A stretch of 64,000 bases of DNA from JACVRW01 sp034664005 (GCA_034664005.1 JAXDIL010000126.1:1-64000), one strand, 5' to 3'. Positions 16,373 to 24,203 are shown, counted from the stretch's first letter. The notes: generated from the sequence alone by a model not told the origin. Numbers and translations are program-made.

Positions 16373-17475
16373 GCGAAGGACGCCGTCTGCGGGCCGGTGT
16401 CGTCGGCGGCGGGCTGATCGCTCAGGCTGCCCACCTCCCGAACCTCCGCCGGCTCGGCTCCCGCTTCGAGCTGGCGGCGCTCGCCGACCCGAGCGAGCGC
16501 ATCTGCGAGGCGATGGCCGCGCGCTTCGCGCCGCTCAGGACCTACGCGCACTGGGAGGAAATGCTCGCCCGGGAGGAGCTTGACTGCCTGGTCGTGTGCT
16601 CGCCTCACGCCACTCACACGGAGGTGACGCTCGCCGCGCTCGGCGCGGGCCTGCACGTGCTCGTGGAAAAGCCGCTGTGCATGAACACGGCGGACGCCGA
16701 CGCGATCGTCAGGGCCGCCGGCGAGGCCGAGCGCGTGGTGATGGTGGGCTATATGAAGCGCTACGACCCCGCCGTGCGGAGCGCATACGAGCGCGTCGCG
16801 CCCGATGCCCGGGCGCTTCGCTTCGTCGACGTCGTGACCTACGACCCCTGGATGGCGCGGCCGCCGTTCTTCCGCGAGGACGAGCTCGTGCGCGGTGAGC
16901 CGCCGTCGAGCGCGGCCTCCGAGGCGCTCTCGAAGGCCGAGCGCGAGCAGGTCGAGGCCGCCGTGGGGCGCGGCGACTCCGCGGCCGTCAAGGCGTTCGG
17001 CTACGTCTACCTCGCCTGCCTCGTCCACGACGTGAACCTCGTCCATGGCGCGCTCGAGCGCGGGGGAGTCCAGCTGCCGCTAGAGCCGGTCTCGGCGGGG
17101 CACTGGGCGGGCGGTCGCGCGGCGAGCGTGGCCTGGCTGCTGCCGTCCGGCGGGCGCTGGCACTGCACCTGGCTGTTGCTGGAGGAGCTCGAGGAGTTCA
17201 GAGAGGCGGTGTCCTTCTACGCTGCGAACGCGGTGCATCGCCTCACCTTCCCCGCTCCATACCTGCGCCAGGCGCCGACGGTGCTCGAGTCGATCGGGGC
17301 GAGCGCGGGCGCCACGACCAGATCGGTCGAGCACGCGCTCCACGAGAGCTACATGGCGGAGCTCGAGCACTTCCACGACTGCATCGCTCGTGGAGTCCGC
17401 TGCGAGACGCCGGCGGAGCAGGCGCGGGCCGACATCGAGGCGCTCCAGCAGGCGTTCGTGCTCGCGGGCCGATGA
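16369..17475 (+). CDS. Gfo/Idh/MocA-family oxidoreductase
   Basis: A 368-aa two-domain dehydrogenase. The N-terminal Rossmann fold has GVVGGGLIAQ; LVEKPLCMN carries the catalytic EKP motif. The C-terminal domain includes YLACLVHDVNLVHGAL with His-Asp typical of the family. Inositol 2-dehydrogenase (IolG) belongs here, so this enzyme could catalyse the first oxidation of a cyclitol-like substrate, but the protein is not clearly IolG. The ATG overlaps the SDR stop (ATGA), and its stop overlaps the next gene. An insertion-like charged stretch (EALSKAEREQVEAAVGRG) lies in the C-terminal domain. Confidence 0.88.
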   Translation: MSEGRRLRAGVVGGGLIAQAAHLPNLRRLGSRFELAALADPSERICEAMAARFAPLRTYAHWEEMLAREELDCLVVCSPHATHTEVTLAALGAGLHVLVEKPLCMNTADADAIVRAAGEAERVVMVGYMKRYDPAVRSAYERVAPDARALRFVDVVTYDPWMARPPFFREDELVRGEPPSSAASEALSKAEREQVEAAVGRGDSAAVKAFGYVYLACLVHDVNLVHGALERGGVQLPLEPVSAGHWAGGRAASVAWLLPSGGRWHCTWLLLEELEEFREAVSFYAANAVHRLTFPAPYLRQAPTVLESIGASAGATTRSVEHALHESYMAELEHFHDCIARGVRCETPAEQARADIEALQQAFVLAGR

Positions 17476-18239
17476 GCTCGGCCGCCACAGCCACCGTGTG
17501 CCTCACCTTCGACGTGGACGCCGAGGCCGGCCTTGGTCCCGACGTGGGCCCCGAACGGCTCTCCTCCCACTCCGAGCGGCGCTTCGGCATCACGCGCGGC
17601 CTGCCACGCATCCTCGACCTGCTCGAGCGCCTGGAGGCTCGCGGGACTTTCTACGTCCCGGGCGCCACCGTGGAGCGCCATCCCGAGGCGATCAGGGCGA
17701 TCGTCGAGCGCGGTCACGAGGTGGGCCACCACGGGCACAACCACCTCGACGAGCACGAGCTGACGCCCGACGAGGCGCGCGCGGAGATCGAGCTCGGGCT
17801 GCGCGCCCTCGCGGCGATCGGCGTGGTTCCGAAGGGCTACCGCTCGCCCTCATGGGAGCTCACGGAGACGACGCTGGGGCTCCTCCACGAGCACGGTTTC
17901 GCCTACGACAGCAGCTGCATGGGCGACGACCGCCCCTACTTCGAGGGCCCGCCCGACCGCCGGATCCTCGAGCTGCCCGTGCACTGGAGCCTCGACGACT
18001 GGCCCTTCTTTGGCGCAGGCCCGGCGCGGCCCGCCGGAGACGTGCGGCCCTGGCTCGAGACCTGGCAGACCGAGCTCGAGCAGGCCGTCGACGACGCGCG
18101 CCTCGTCACGCTCACGATGCACCCTGAGATCGTCGGCCGCGGCTACCGCCTCCGTGCGCTCGCCGCCTGGCTCATCGAGCTGCGCGAGCGCGGCATCCGC
18201 TTCGCCACCCACGAGGACGCGGCCGCGGGGCTCTCGTGA
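17472..18239 (+). CDS. Polysaccharide deacetylase (NodB-homology) family protein
   Basis: A 255-aa carbohydrate esterase 4 family protein without a signal peptide, so it acts in the cytoplasm. The metal/base Asp pair is in LTFDVDAEAG (residues about 11-20), the zinc His pair in GHHGHNHLDEHEL (about 84-96) and YRSPSWELT carries the motif-3 Arg. Cytosolic members include PuuE-type allantoinases and peptidoglycan-deacetylase-like enzymes acting on small amides. It overlaps the Gfo/Idh/MocA stop and is followed by another amide hydrolase, so I infer removal of an N-acyl or N-formyl group from the pathway substrate. Confidence 0.85.
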   Translation: MSSAATATVCLTFDVDAEAGLGPDVGPERLSSHSERRFGITRGLPRILDLLERLEARGTFYVPGATVERHPEAIRAIVERGHEVGHHGHNHLDEHELTPDEARAEIELGLRALAAIGVVPKGYRSPSWELTETTLGLLHEHGFAYDSSCMGDDRPYFEGPPDRRILELPVHWSLDDWPFFGAGPARPAGDVRPWLETWQTELEQAVDDARLVTLTMHPEIVGRGYRLRALAAWLIELRERGIRFATHEDAAAGLS

Positions 18240-19351
18240 CGATCCCCGGACTGGCGCTCCACCACTCGGCCGAGCCCACGCCAGGCGAGCGCGGTCTCGC
18301 GCTCGGGCGCGCGCAGGTGGGCCCGGTCGCGAACACAGTCGCGGTATACACGCGGCTGTTCTCCGAGGACGTGGGGCTCGACGGCGGCGAGGTCGAGCGG
18401 CTCGGCCACGAGCTGGGCTCGCGGCTCGCCGAGCTGCGGCCGGACCTGATGGACGAGATCGAGGGGATCGCTTCGGGCGCCGGCCAGCGCGCGGCGGTCC
18501 TCCTCGCGGTGAACGCGCGCACCGAGCTGCTCGCCGGCGGCGCGCTCGCCACCGGCAGCGGCGAGTGCTCCGTGGCGGCGAGGGTCGGCTCACGCGACGG
18601 CGCCCACACGATGCTCGCCCAGAACTGGGACTTCCACCCCGACCTGGCCGGCTCGCGCCTGGTCTGGACGGTCGAGCGGAGCGACGGCTGGTTCGCCACG
18701 TTCACCGAGGCGGGCATCGTGGCGAAGACCGGCCTGAACAGCTCGGGCCTCGCCATCACGCTGAACTTCCTCTCCTCGAGCGCCGACGGCGGGATCGACG
18801 GGGTGCCCGTCCACGTCGTCCTCCGCATGCTGCTCGACAGCTGTGACGACGCCCGGGCCGCCGAGCGCCTGATCGACTCGCTCCGGATGTCGTCGTCCGC
18901 CTGCATCACCGTGGTGTCGGACGGGGCGCGCGGCACGGGAGCGGCCACGTCGTACGAGCTCTCCCCGCTCGCCACCCAGCCCGTGCCGGCGGACGACCGC
19001 GGCGCGCTCGCGCACACGAACCACTTCCTGGCGGCGCAGCCGGCGCGTGACCTCACGCTGGAGGGACACGGCGCGGCGAGCACCCTGAGGCGGCTGGCAC
19101 ACGTGCGGGCGGGGCTGCGGCAGATAGGCGACGGCAGCGCGGTCGAGGACCTGCGCGCGCTCCTCTCGGCCGAACAGCAGCAGGAGCCGGTCTACCGGCG
19201 CACCGACGAGTCGCTCCCGTGGGTCGAGCGGAGCGCGACGCTCGCGACCGTCGTCTACGACGTGACGGCGCGCCGCATGTGGATCCGCGCCGACGGCGGC
19301 CCCGAAACGGGCCTCACCGAGCTAACGCTCCCTCGCGCGACCGGGGCATAA
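18236..19351 (+). CDS. C45 family peptidase / acyl-CoA:6-aminopenicillanate acyltransferase-like Ntn-hydrolase
   Basis: A 371-aa protein with the C45 (AAT) architecture. A helical N-terminal part (ELRPDLMDEIEGIASGAG, NARTELLAG) leads to the autocleavage site, in which GECSV contains the predicted N-terminal nucleophile Cys (about residue 111). Next comes AQNWDFHPDL, typical of the family (TxNWD), then GIVAKTGLNSSGLAITLN and the AHTNHFL motif. The proenzyme should cleave itself before the Cys to give an active amide hydrolase or acyltransferase. It is the last gene of the 8295-19351 operon and overlaps the deacetylase stop (GTGA). The substrate is unknown. Confidence 0.85.
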   Translation: MTIPGLALHHSAEPTPGERGLALGRAQVGPVANTVAVYTRLFSEDVGLDGGEVERLGHELGSRLAELRPDLMDEIEGIASGAGQRAAVLLAVNARTELLAGGALATGSGECSVAARVGSRDGAHTMLAQNWDFHPDLAGSRLVWTVERSDGWFATFTEAGIVAKTGLNSSGLAITLNFLSSSADGGIDGVPVHVVLRMLLDSCDDARAAERLIDSLRMSSSACITVVSDGARGTGAATSYELSPLATQPVPADDRGALAHTNHFLAAQPARDLTLEGHGAASTLRRLAHVRAGLRQIGDGSAVEDLRALLSAEQQQEPVYRRTDESLPWVERSATLATVVYDVTARRMWIRADGGPETGLTELTLPRATGA

Positions 19352-19379
19352 CCAACCGCTCCCGTTTAGGGTTTGGACA

Positions 19380-19607
19380 ATGCTCAGGCTCGCTGTCCAG
19401 TTCACATTCCTGCCCGACCCTGTCGATATGGGATTCGTGGGCACCGGGTCGGCCGTGGGCGCCGTGCTGGCCGGCCTCGTCGCGTACGTCTCCGGCCTGA
19501 CCTTGGAGGAAACGGCGACACAAGCGGGTAATGGAGCGGTGGCGGTGGGCACAGCGGCTATGGCGATTTGGGTCCTCGGCATGCTCGGTCTACAGTTAGG
19601 TGAGTGA
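19380..19607 (+). CDS. Small membrane protein, unknown function
   Basis: A 75-aa hydrophobic protein with two predicted transmembrane segments (about residues 22-42 and 55-72), rich in Gly and Ala. I do not recognise a family. The ATG has no Shine-Dalgarno, but a TAGGGT box ends 7 nt before it, so a leaderless start is possible. Its stop overlaps the next small membrane gene (TGATG), so the two are probably co-expressed and may act together. They sit between the catabolic operon and a terminator. Confidence 0.6.
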   Translation: MLRLAVQFTFLPDPVDMGFVGTGSAVGAVLAGLVAYVSGLTLEETATQAGNGAVAVGTAAMAIWVLGMLGLQLGE

Positions 19608-19864
19608 TGAGCGATCGCACCGCAGTACTTAGGGGCATCATCTTCGTGTCGGTACTCGCTGCGGCAGTGGCGATGGCGGTCGCCTCGATAGCGCCCGGCG
19701 CCGGAGAGGCGGCGGTCGCGGTCGCGCTGACCGTGTCTTTCCTGTTCTCGTTGTTCGCAACACGGCGTGCGTCGAGCCACCGGCGCGCACGGCACGCGAC
19801 GGGCTCGGCCAGCGCCGGCCGTGGGACTCGCTACGAGGGCGAGCCCGCGGGCGTGCCGCACTAG
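19607..19864 (+). CDS. Small membrane protein, unknown function
   Basis: An 85-aa protein with two adjoining hydrophobic segments (about residues 9-27 and 32-52), followed by a basic, disordered cytoplasmic tail rich in Arg, Ser and Gly. ATG 19607 overlaps the preceding stop by one base; a GTG one codon upstream is also possible. No family is recognised. The pairing with 19380-19607 suggests a two-component membrane unit. Confidence 0.55.
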   Translation: MSDRTAVLRGIIFVSVLAAAVAMAVASIAPGAGEAAVAVALTVSFLFSLFATRRASSHRRARHATGSASAGRGTRYEGEPAGVPH

Positions 19865-19888
19865 TCGCAGCTCGGGAGCCGTGAAACA

Positions 19889-19923
19889 CGACGAGGCGGC
19901 ACCCGTTGGATGCCGCCTCGTCG
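19889..19923. terminator. Bidirectional hairpin terminator
   Basis: A perfect 13-bp inverted repeat, CGACGAGGCGGCA and TGCCGCCTCGTCG, with a 9-nt loop. It lies between the convergent plus-strand small membrane genes and the minus-strand ABC transporter operon, so it can terminate both. There is no long U-tract, which is common in high-GC actinomycetes. Confidence 0.75.
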
Positions 19924-19939
19924 ATTCGGACGTGCGGTC

Positions 19940-20911
19940 CTAGCCCTCCCAGCTGTCGGCGTTCGTCTTGTCGACGACGGTGGTCGGGATCGTCTTCGAG
20001 GCCGGCACCTGCTCGCCCTTCGCAGCCGCGAGCGCCGACAGGAACGCCTCGGCGCCCAGCTCCTTCGCCGACCAGCCAGCGGTGGCGTCGAGCGTGCCCG
20101 CCTTGATGGCGTCGACCGCCTCCGGCTGAGCGTCGAAGGAGATGATCAGCGCATCCGAGCCTGAGGCCTTGAAGGCCGGCAGGGCGCCCATCGTCTGCGT
20201 GTCGCTCGTCGAGAAGACGGCATCCACGTCGGGATGGGCGGCGAGCAGATCCTCGGCCACCTTGCGCGCCTTCGCGCGGTCACATTCCGCATCGAGCGTG
20301 GCCACTACCTTGAAGCCGTCGCCGGCGCCCTCCTTGAAGCCGTCGACGCGCGCCTGGGTCACCGGGTGCCCGGCCACGCAGACGATCAGGCCGACGTCGC
20401 CGCCATCCGGCAGCTGCCCCTTGAGCCACTCGCCGGCGGCCAGTCCGCCAGCGCCGTTGTCGGTCCCGACGTAGCCCGCGTACTGGCTCTTCAGCTCGTC
20501 CGCGGGCGCATCGAAGAGCACGAGCGGGATGTCCTGGTCGATGACACGCGTCAGCACCGGGATCAGCGGCTTGGTGTCGGACCCGTTGACGGCGATCACG
20601 TCCACGCCCTTCGCGGTCGCGTCCTCGATCAGGGAAACGACCTGATCGGCCGAGGTCCGCGAGCGGCCCGCCGATACGGAGACGTCCGCCTCGGGATGCT
20701 TGGCCGCTTCAGCCTCGATGCCGTCCTTCTGGGCGACGTAGAACGGGTTGTCGAGCGCCGCGAGGATGAAGCTCATCGTGACCTTCTCCTCGGTTGCGGC
20801 GCTGCCCTTCTTGTCTCCGCCGCCAGACTTGTCGTCGTCGCCGCCGCACGCGGCGACCCCAAGAGCGAGCGCACACGCGCACGCTGCAACAACCGGCCAA
20901 CTTCCCTTCAT
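19940..20911 (-). CDS. Sugar-type ABC transporter substrate-binding lipoprotein
   Basis: A 323-aa periplasmic-binding-protein type I (ribose/galactose family) lipoprotein. The signal peptide ends in the lipobox LGVAACGG with the lipid Cys at about residue 22, followed by a charged linker. Family motifs are NPFYVAQKDGIEAEA, GVDVIAVNGSDTKPLIPVL, YVGTDNGAGG and VFSTSDTQTMGAL. The start at ATG 20911 gives a proper signal peptide; a much longer frame upstream is shadow. It is the last gene of the permease-ATPase-SBP operon, an unusual position because the SBP usually leads. It probably binds the cyclitol- or sugar-like substrate of the adjacent catabolic genes. Confidence 0.92.
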   Translation of the reverse strand: MKGSWPVVAACACALALGVAACGGDDDKSGGGDKKGSAATEEKVTMSFILAALDNPFYVAQKDGIEAEAAKHPEADVSVSAGRSRTSADQVVSLIEDATAKGVDVIAVNGSDTKPLIPVLTRVIDQDIPLVLFDAPADELKSQYAGYVGTDNGAGGLAAGEWLKGQLPDGGDVGLIVCVAGHPVTQARVDGFKEGAGDGFKVVATLDAECDRAKARKVAEDLLAAHPDVDAVFSTSDTQTMGALPAFKASGSDALIISFDAQPEAVDAIKAGTLDATAGWSAKELGAEAFLSALAAAKGEQVPASKTIPTTVVDKTNADSWEG

Positions 20912-21696
20912 TTGGAACCTCCGTCGTCGGGGCCTTGTCGTTGGGACGCTCCCGACTCGCCACCCACGATCAGCGCAACGAGGCGCTCGTGGTTCTCGCG
21001 AGACGGGACCGCCTCTCCCACCCGCCGGCCCTGGCGGAGGACGACCGCACGGTCGGCTACCTCCATGACGTGCTCGAGGTTGTGGGAGATCAAGATCGTT
21101 GAGACGCCGTGCTCCGGCAGGCGCTTGATGAGGTCGAGGATGTGGCGCGACTCGCGCAGCCCGAGCGCCGCGGTGGGCTCGTCGAGGATCACGACGCGCG
21201 TCGCGAAGGCCACGGCGCGAATCACGGCAACGGCCTGGCGCTGGCCGCCCGACATGACGCCGATGGACTGCGTGGAGTCGCGGATACGCACCCCGAGGCG
21301 GTCCAGGTGCTCCTGCCACTCCTGGGCCATCTGCCGCTCCTGGAGGAAGGCGAGCCGGCGAAGCCAGCGCGGGCCCGTGAGCTCGCGGCCGATGAAGAAG
21401 TTCGCGGTCGCGCTGAGGTTGTCGAACAGCGCGAGGTCCTGGAAGAGCGTCTCGACGCCGGCGCGCCTCGCGTCGACGGGCGAGCGGAACGCCGCCGGCT
21501 CGCCGTCGAGCAGGATCTCGCCCTGATCGAGCGGCTGCGCGCCCGCGAGGGCCTTGATCAGCGTCGACTTCCCGGCGCCGTTGTCGCCGAGCAACGCGAG
21601 CGTCTCGCCCTTGTGGAGGTCGAGGTCGACGTCCACGAGAGCGCGCACCGCGCCGTAGCTCTTGGTTGCGCCCCTCACCTCGAGCAGAGCGCTCAC
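20908..21696 (-). CDS. Sugar-type ABC transporter ATP-binding protein (single domain)
   Basis: A 262-aa ATPase with Walker A GDNGAGKST (residues 37-45), signature MSGGQRQAVAV and Walker B VVILDEPTAALG. It has only one ABC domain, unlike the two-domain RbsA/MglA proteins, and resembles FrcA-type single-domain partners. GTG 21696 overlaps the permease stop, and the stop overlaps the SBP ATG (ATGA). It energises the importer formed with the genes at 21693-22736 and 19940-20911. A similar single-domain ATPase occurs at 35148-35930. Confidence 0.92.
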   Translation of the reverse strand: MSALLEVRGATKSYGAVRALVDVDLDLHKGETLALLGDNGAGKSTLIKALAGAQPLDQGEILLDGEPAAFRSPVDARRAGVETLFQDLALFDNLSATANFFIGRELTGPRWLRRLAFLQERQMAQEWQEHLDRLGVRIRDSTQSIGVMSGGQRQAVAVIRAVAFATRVVILDEPTAALGLRESRHILDLIKRLPEHGVSTILISHNLEHVMEVADRAVVLRQGRRVGEAVPSRENHERLVALIVGGESGASQRQGPDDGGSK

Positions 21697-22736
21697 GCCG
21701 CTGCCCGCCCGGCTCGCAATCGCTCCTCCAGGTGCCCGCGCAGGACGTCGAGCTCGAGCGAGACGATCACGAGCACGCCGATCGCGACCATCTGCCAGAA
21801 CGGCTCCACGTCCAGCAGGTTCAGACCGTTGCGCATGACGGCGATGATCAGAGCGCCCGCCACGACGTTCCAGACGCCGCCACGGCCGCCGAAGAAGCTC
21901 GCCCCGCCGATGATCACCGCGGTGATCGCATCGAGCTCGACGAGCGTGCCCGCGTTCGGGTCGCCGACGCCGGTGCGGCCCGCGACGAGGATGCCGGCAA
22001 TGCCCGCGGACAGCCCGCAGAGCGCGTAGACCGAGATCAGGACGCGGTCGACCGGGATGCCGAGCCGACGCGCGCCCTCGGGGTCGCCGCCGACCGCGTA
22101 GATCCAGCGGCCCCACTGGGTCTTCGTCGTCATGACCCAGGCGACGGTCGCGAGAACGACCACGAGGGCGGCGGGAACGGGGATGGGGCCGAGCTTGTCC
22201 GCGCCCGTCGCGGCGACGACCGACGGCATGCCGACGTTGACCTGGGCGTCCGCCACCAGCAGCGCGACGCCGCGCACGATGCTGAGCGTCCCGAGCGTGA
22301 CGATGAAGGCGTTCAGGATGCGCCCCTTGACGAGGATCACCCCGTTCATGAGCCCGACGGCGAGGCCGACCGCGAGCATGACCAGCACGACGCCGAAGCC
22401 GCTCGACGCGAACGAGCCGTCGAGCGCCATCGCCCCGAGCACGCCCGAGAGCGCCACGATGGAGCCGACCGACAGGTCGATCCCGCGCGTCAGGATCACG
22501 AGCAGCTGCCCGAGCGCCAGCACTGCCACGATCGAGACCTGGAAGCCGAGGTTCGTGACGTTCCGCTCGGTCAGGAAGACGGGCGTGAGAGCCGCGAGCG
22601 CCACGCAGAGGACGAGGAGGATGAGAATCGGCCCGAGTTGCAGGACCCGCAGCCCGAGGGCAAGCGTTCTCGCGGGATCGTCCGGCCCCGCCGTGGCGGC
22701 CTCCTGAGGAGCCCTTGAGTGATTCAATCTCTGCAC
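21693..22736 (-). CDS. Sugar-type ABC transporter permease (RbsC-like)
   Basis: A BPD_transp_2-family permease of about 347 aa with 8-10 hydrophobic segments. It has the motif LTRGIDLSVGSIVALSGVLG and the cytoplasmic-loop segment YAVGGDPEGARRLGIPV, both typical of ribose-type permeases. The start is uncertain. GTG 22736 is the first usable codon that does not run into the divergent aminotransferase promoter, and TTG 22727 is an alternative; both lie at or near operator D (22719-22731). It is the first gene of the minus-strand importer operon. Confidence 0.88.
   Translation of the reverse strand: MQRLNHSRAPQEAATAGPDDPARTLALGLRVLQLGPILILLVLCVALAALTPVFLTERNVTNLGFQVSIVAVLALGQLLVILTRGIDLSVGSIVALSGVLGAMALDGSFASSGFGVVLVMLAVGLAVGLMNGVILVKGRILNAFIVTLGTLSIVRGVALLVADAQVNVGMPSVVAATGADKLGPIPVPAALVVVLATVAWVMTTKTQWGRWIYAVGGDPEGARRLGIPVDRVLISVYALCGLSAGIAGILVAGRTGVGDPNAGTLVELDAITAVIIGGASFFGGRGGVWNVVAGALIIAVMRNGLNLLDVEPFWQMVAIGVLVIVSLELDVLRGHLEERLRAGRAAA
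22719..22731 (-). promoter_or_regulatory. Putative FadR-type operator, site D (ABC operon side)
   Basis: The 13-mer GTGATTCAATCTC on the plus strand matches site B at 7360-7372 in 12 of 13 positions. It lies in the divergent promoter region at the 5' end of the ABC operon, and a TTGAAT -10-like box on the minus strand (22727-22722) falls within it. Confidence 0.5.
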
Positions 22737-22755
22737 CTGAAGCGGTACTTTCCCC

Positions 22756-22788
22756 TTGACCGGCGCAGATGTCAAGTGATTAGATGAC
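22756..22788 (+). promoter_or_regulatory. Leaderless promoter with operator (site E) for the class III aminotransferase
   Basis: TTGACC (22756-22761), an 18-nt spacer and TTAGAT (22780-22785) end 7 nt before ATG 22793. The operator GTGATTAGATGAC (22776-22788) is identical to site C at 8279-8291, so the aminotransferase and the ten-gene operon should be co-regulated. Confidence 0.65.
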
Positions 22789-22792
22789 TTAG

Positions 22793-24145
22793 ATGCCCAC
22801 GAGCCAACTGAGCCTCGAAGACGTACGCCCCGCCGAGACAACGGCCGCATCCGCCGCGCTGCTGCAGCGGGCGGCCGCGACGACGCCCGGGGGTGTGAAC
22901 ACCGCGCGGCGCAAGATCGACCCGCCGCTCTGCTTCCGCCGCGGGCAGGGCGCCTACCTCGAGGACATGGACGGAAACGTCTACGTCGACTACCACGCCG
23001 CGTACGGCGGCGTGTTCCTGGGGCACTCGCATCCCGCGGTCAGCGCACGCGTCGAGGACGCCGCCCGTAACGCCGTGCTATTCGGCGTCGGGACGACCGA
23101 GGTCGAGGTCGAGGTGGCCGAGCGGCTGGTGCGCCATGTGCCCTCCGCCGACCAGGCCGCGTTCTGCAACAGCGGCTCGGAGGCCACCTTCCACGCGATC
23201 CGGCTCGCGAGGGGCATCACCGGGCGCGACCGCATCCTGAAGTTCCAGGGCCTCTACCACGGCTTCCACGACTACGTGCTCCGCAACGTGATGAGCGCGC
23301 CCGATCGGATCGGGCAGCGCGACCCGATGTCGGCAGGGATGCTGCCAGCCGCCGTCGACGCCACGCTCGTGTGCCGCTACAACGACCTCGGCGACACGCG
23401 CGCAACGCTCGAGGCGCACGCGGACGAGGTCGCCGCGATCGTCGTCGAGCCGATCGCCCACAACTCGCCGAGCATCCTGCCCGACGCGGACTTCCTCGCG
23501 GGTCTCCGGAGGCTGTGCGACGAGCACGGCGCGCTCCTCATCTTCGACGAGGTGATCACCGGCATCCGCCACCACGTGGGCGGCTACCAGGCCATCTGCG
23601 GCGTGATGCCCGACCTGACCTGCATGGGCAAGGCGCTCGGAAACGGCTACCCGGTGGCCGCGGTCCTGGGACCCGCCGAGCACCTCGAGCGCTTCAACAC
23701 GACAGCCACCGGCGACGTGACCTTCGCCGGCACCACGAACGGAAGCGGCGTGGCGATGGCGGCAGCGGCGGCGACGCTGGCCGAGCTCGAGTCGGGGGCG
23801 CTGCACGAGCACGTCTTCGCGCTCGGCGAGCGCATGCGCGACGGACTGCGCCAGATCGCGGAGGAGATCGGCGTGCCGGTCGTCGTGTCCGGCTACGGCT
23901 CGCTCTACGTGATGCTCTTCATGGAGGGCCCGCTGCACAGCTACGACGACGTCCAGCGAAACGACCACGAGCTGTTCGTGGCCTACCGCAAGGAGCTGGT
24001 CCGCCGGGGCGTGTTCGAGATGCCGGAGAACATCGGTCGCAACCACATCTCCTGCGCGCACAGCGCCGACGACGTGGACCGCTCGCTCGAGATCGCCTCC
24101 GAAGCGCTCCACTCGACGATTGATCGCAAGGCGCACGACCGTTGA
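22793..24145 (+). CDS. Class III PLP-dependent aminotransferase (glutamate-1-semialdehyde aminomutase-like)
   Basis: A 450-aa class III aminotransferase. It has GVNTARRKIDPPL and GHSHPAVSARVEDAA at the N-terminus, CNSGSEATFHAIRLAR for phosphate binding, LLIFDEVITGIR with the PLP-contacting Asp, and the Schiff-base Lys in CMGKALGNGYP (about K280). HemL-like proteins share this fold, but a heme role is unlikely because no tetrapyrrole genes are nearby. The shared operator with the catabolic operon and the divergent sugar importer suggest transamination of an amino-substituted pathway substrate or of a keto intermediate. It is expected to be translated from a leaderless mRNA. Confidence 0.9.
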   Translation: MPTSQLSLEDVRPAETTAASAALLQRAAATTPGGVNTARRKIDPPLCFRRGQGAYLEDMDGNVYVDYHAAYGGVFLGHSHPAVSARVEDAARNAVLFGVGTTEVEVEVAERLVRHVPSADQAAFCNSGSEATFHAIRLARGITGRDRILKFQGLYHGFHDYVLRNVMSAPDRIGQRDPMSAGMLPAAVDATLVCRYNDLGDTRATLEAHADEVAAIVVEPIAHNSPSILPDADFLAGLRRLCDEHGALLIFDEVITGIRHHVGGYQAICGVMPDLTCMGKALGNGYPVAAVLGPAEHLERFNTTATGDVTFAGTTNGSGVAMAAAAATLAELESGALHEHVFALGERMRDGLRQIAEEIGVPVVVSGYGSLYVMLFMEGPLHSYDDVQRNDHELFVAYRKELVRRGVFEMPENIGRNHISCAHSADDVDRSLEIASEALHSTIDRKAHDR

Positions 24146-24154
24146 GCGTGCGAC

Positions 24155-24171
24155 AGATCCTGCCGGGATCT
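24155..24171 (+). terminator. Weak hairpin after the aminotransferase
   Basis: AGATCC, a 5-nt loop and GGATCT form a 6-bp stem 10 nt after the aminotransferase stop. There is no T-tract. It may be a weak terminator before the next operon. Confidence 0.3.
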
Positions 24172-24190
24172 AGTACGGTCCAGCGATCCA

Positions 24191-24203
24191 GTCATTTAAT
24201 GAC
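24191..24203 (+). promoter_or_regulatory. Putative FadR-type operator, site F
   Basis: GTCATTTAATGAC is a perfect palindrome around its central T and is the best match to the consensus GTSATYNRATSAC. The internal TTTAAT can serve as a -10 box. It is followed at once by AGGAGG (24204-24209), a strong Shine-Dalgarno-like sequence that has no in-frame start at normal spacing for the methyltransferase. Confidence 0.5.
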
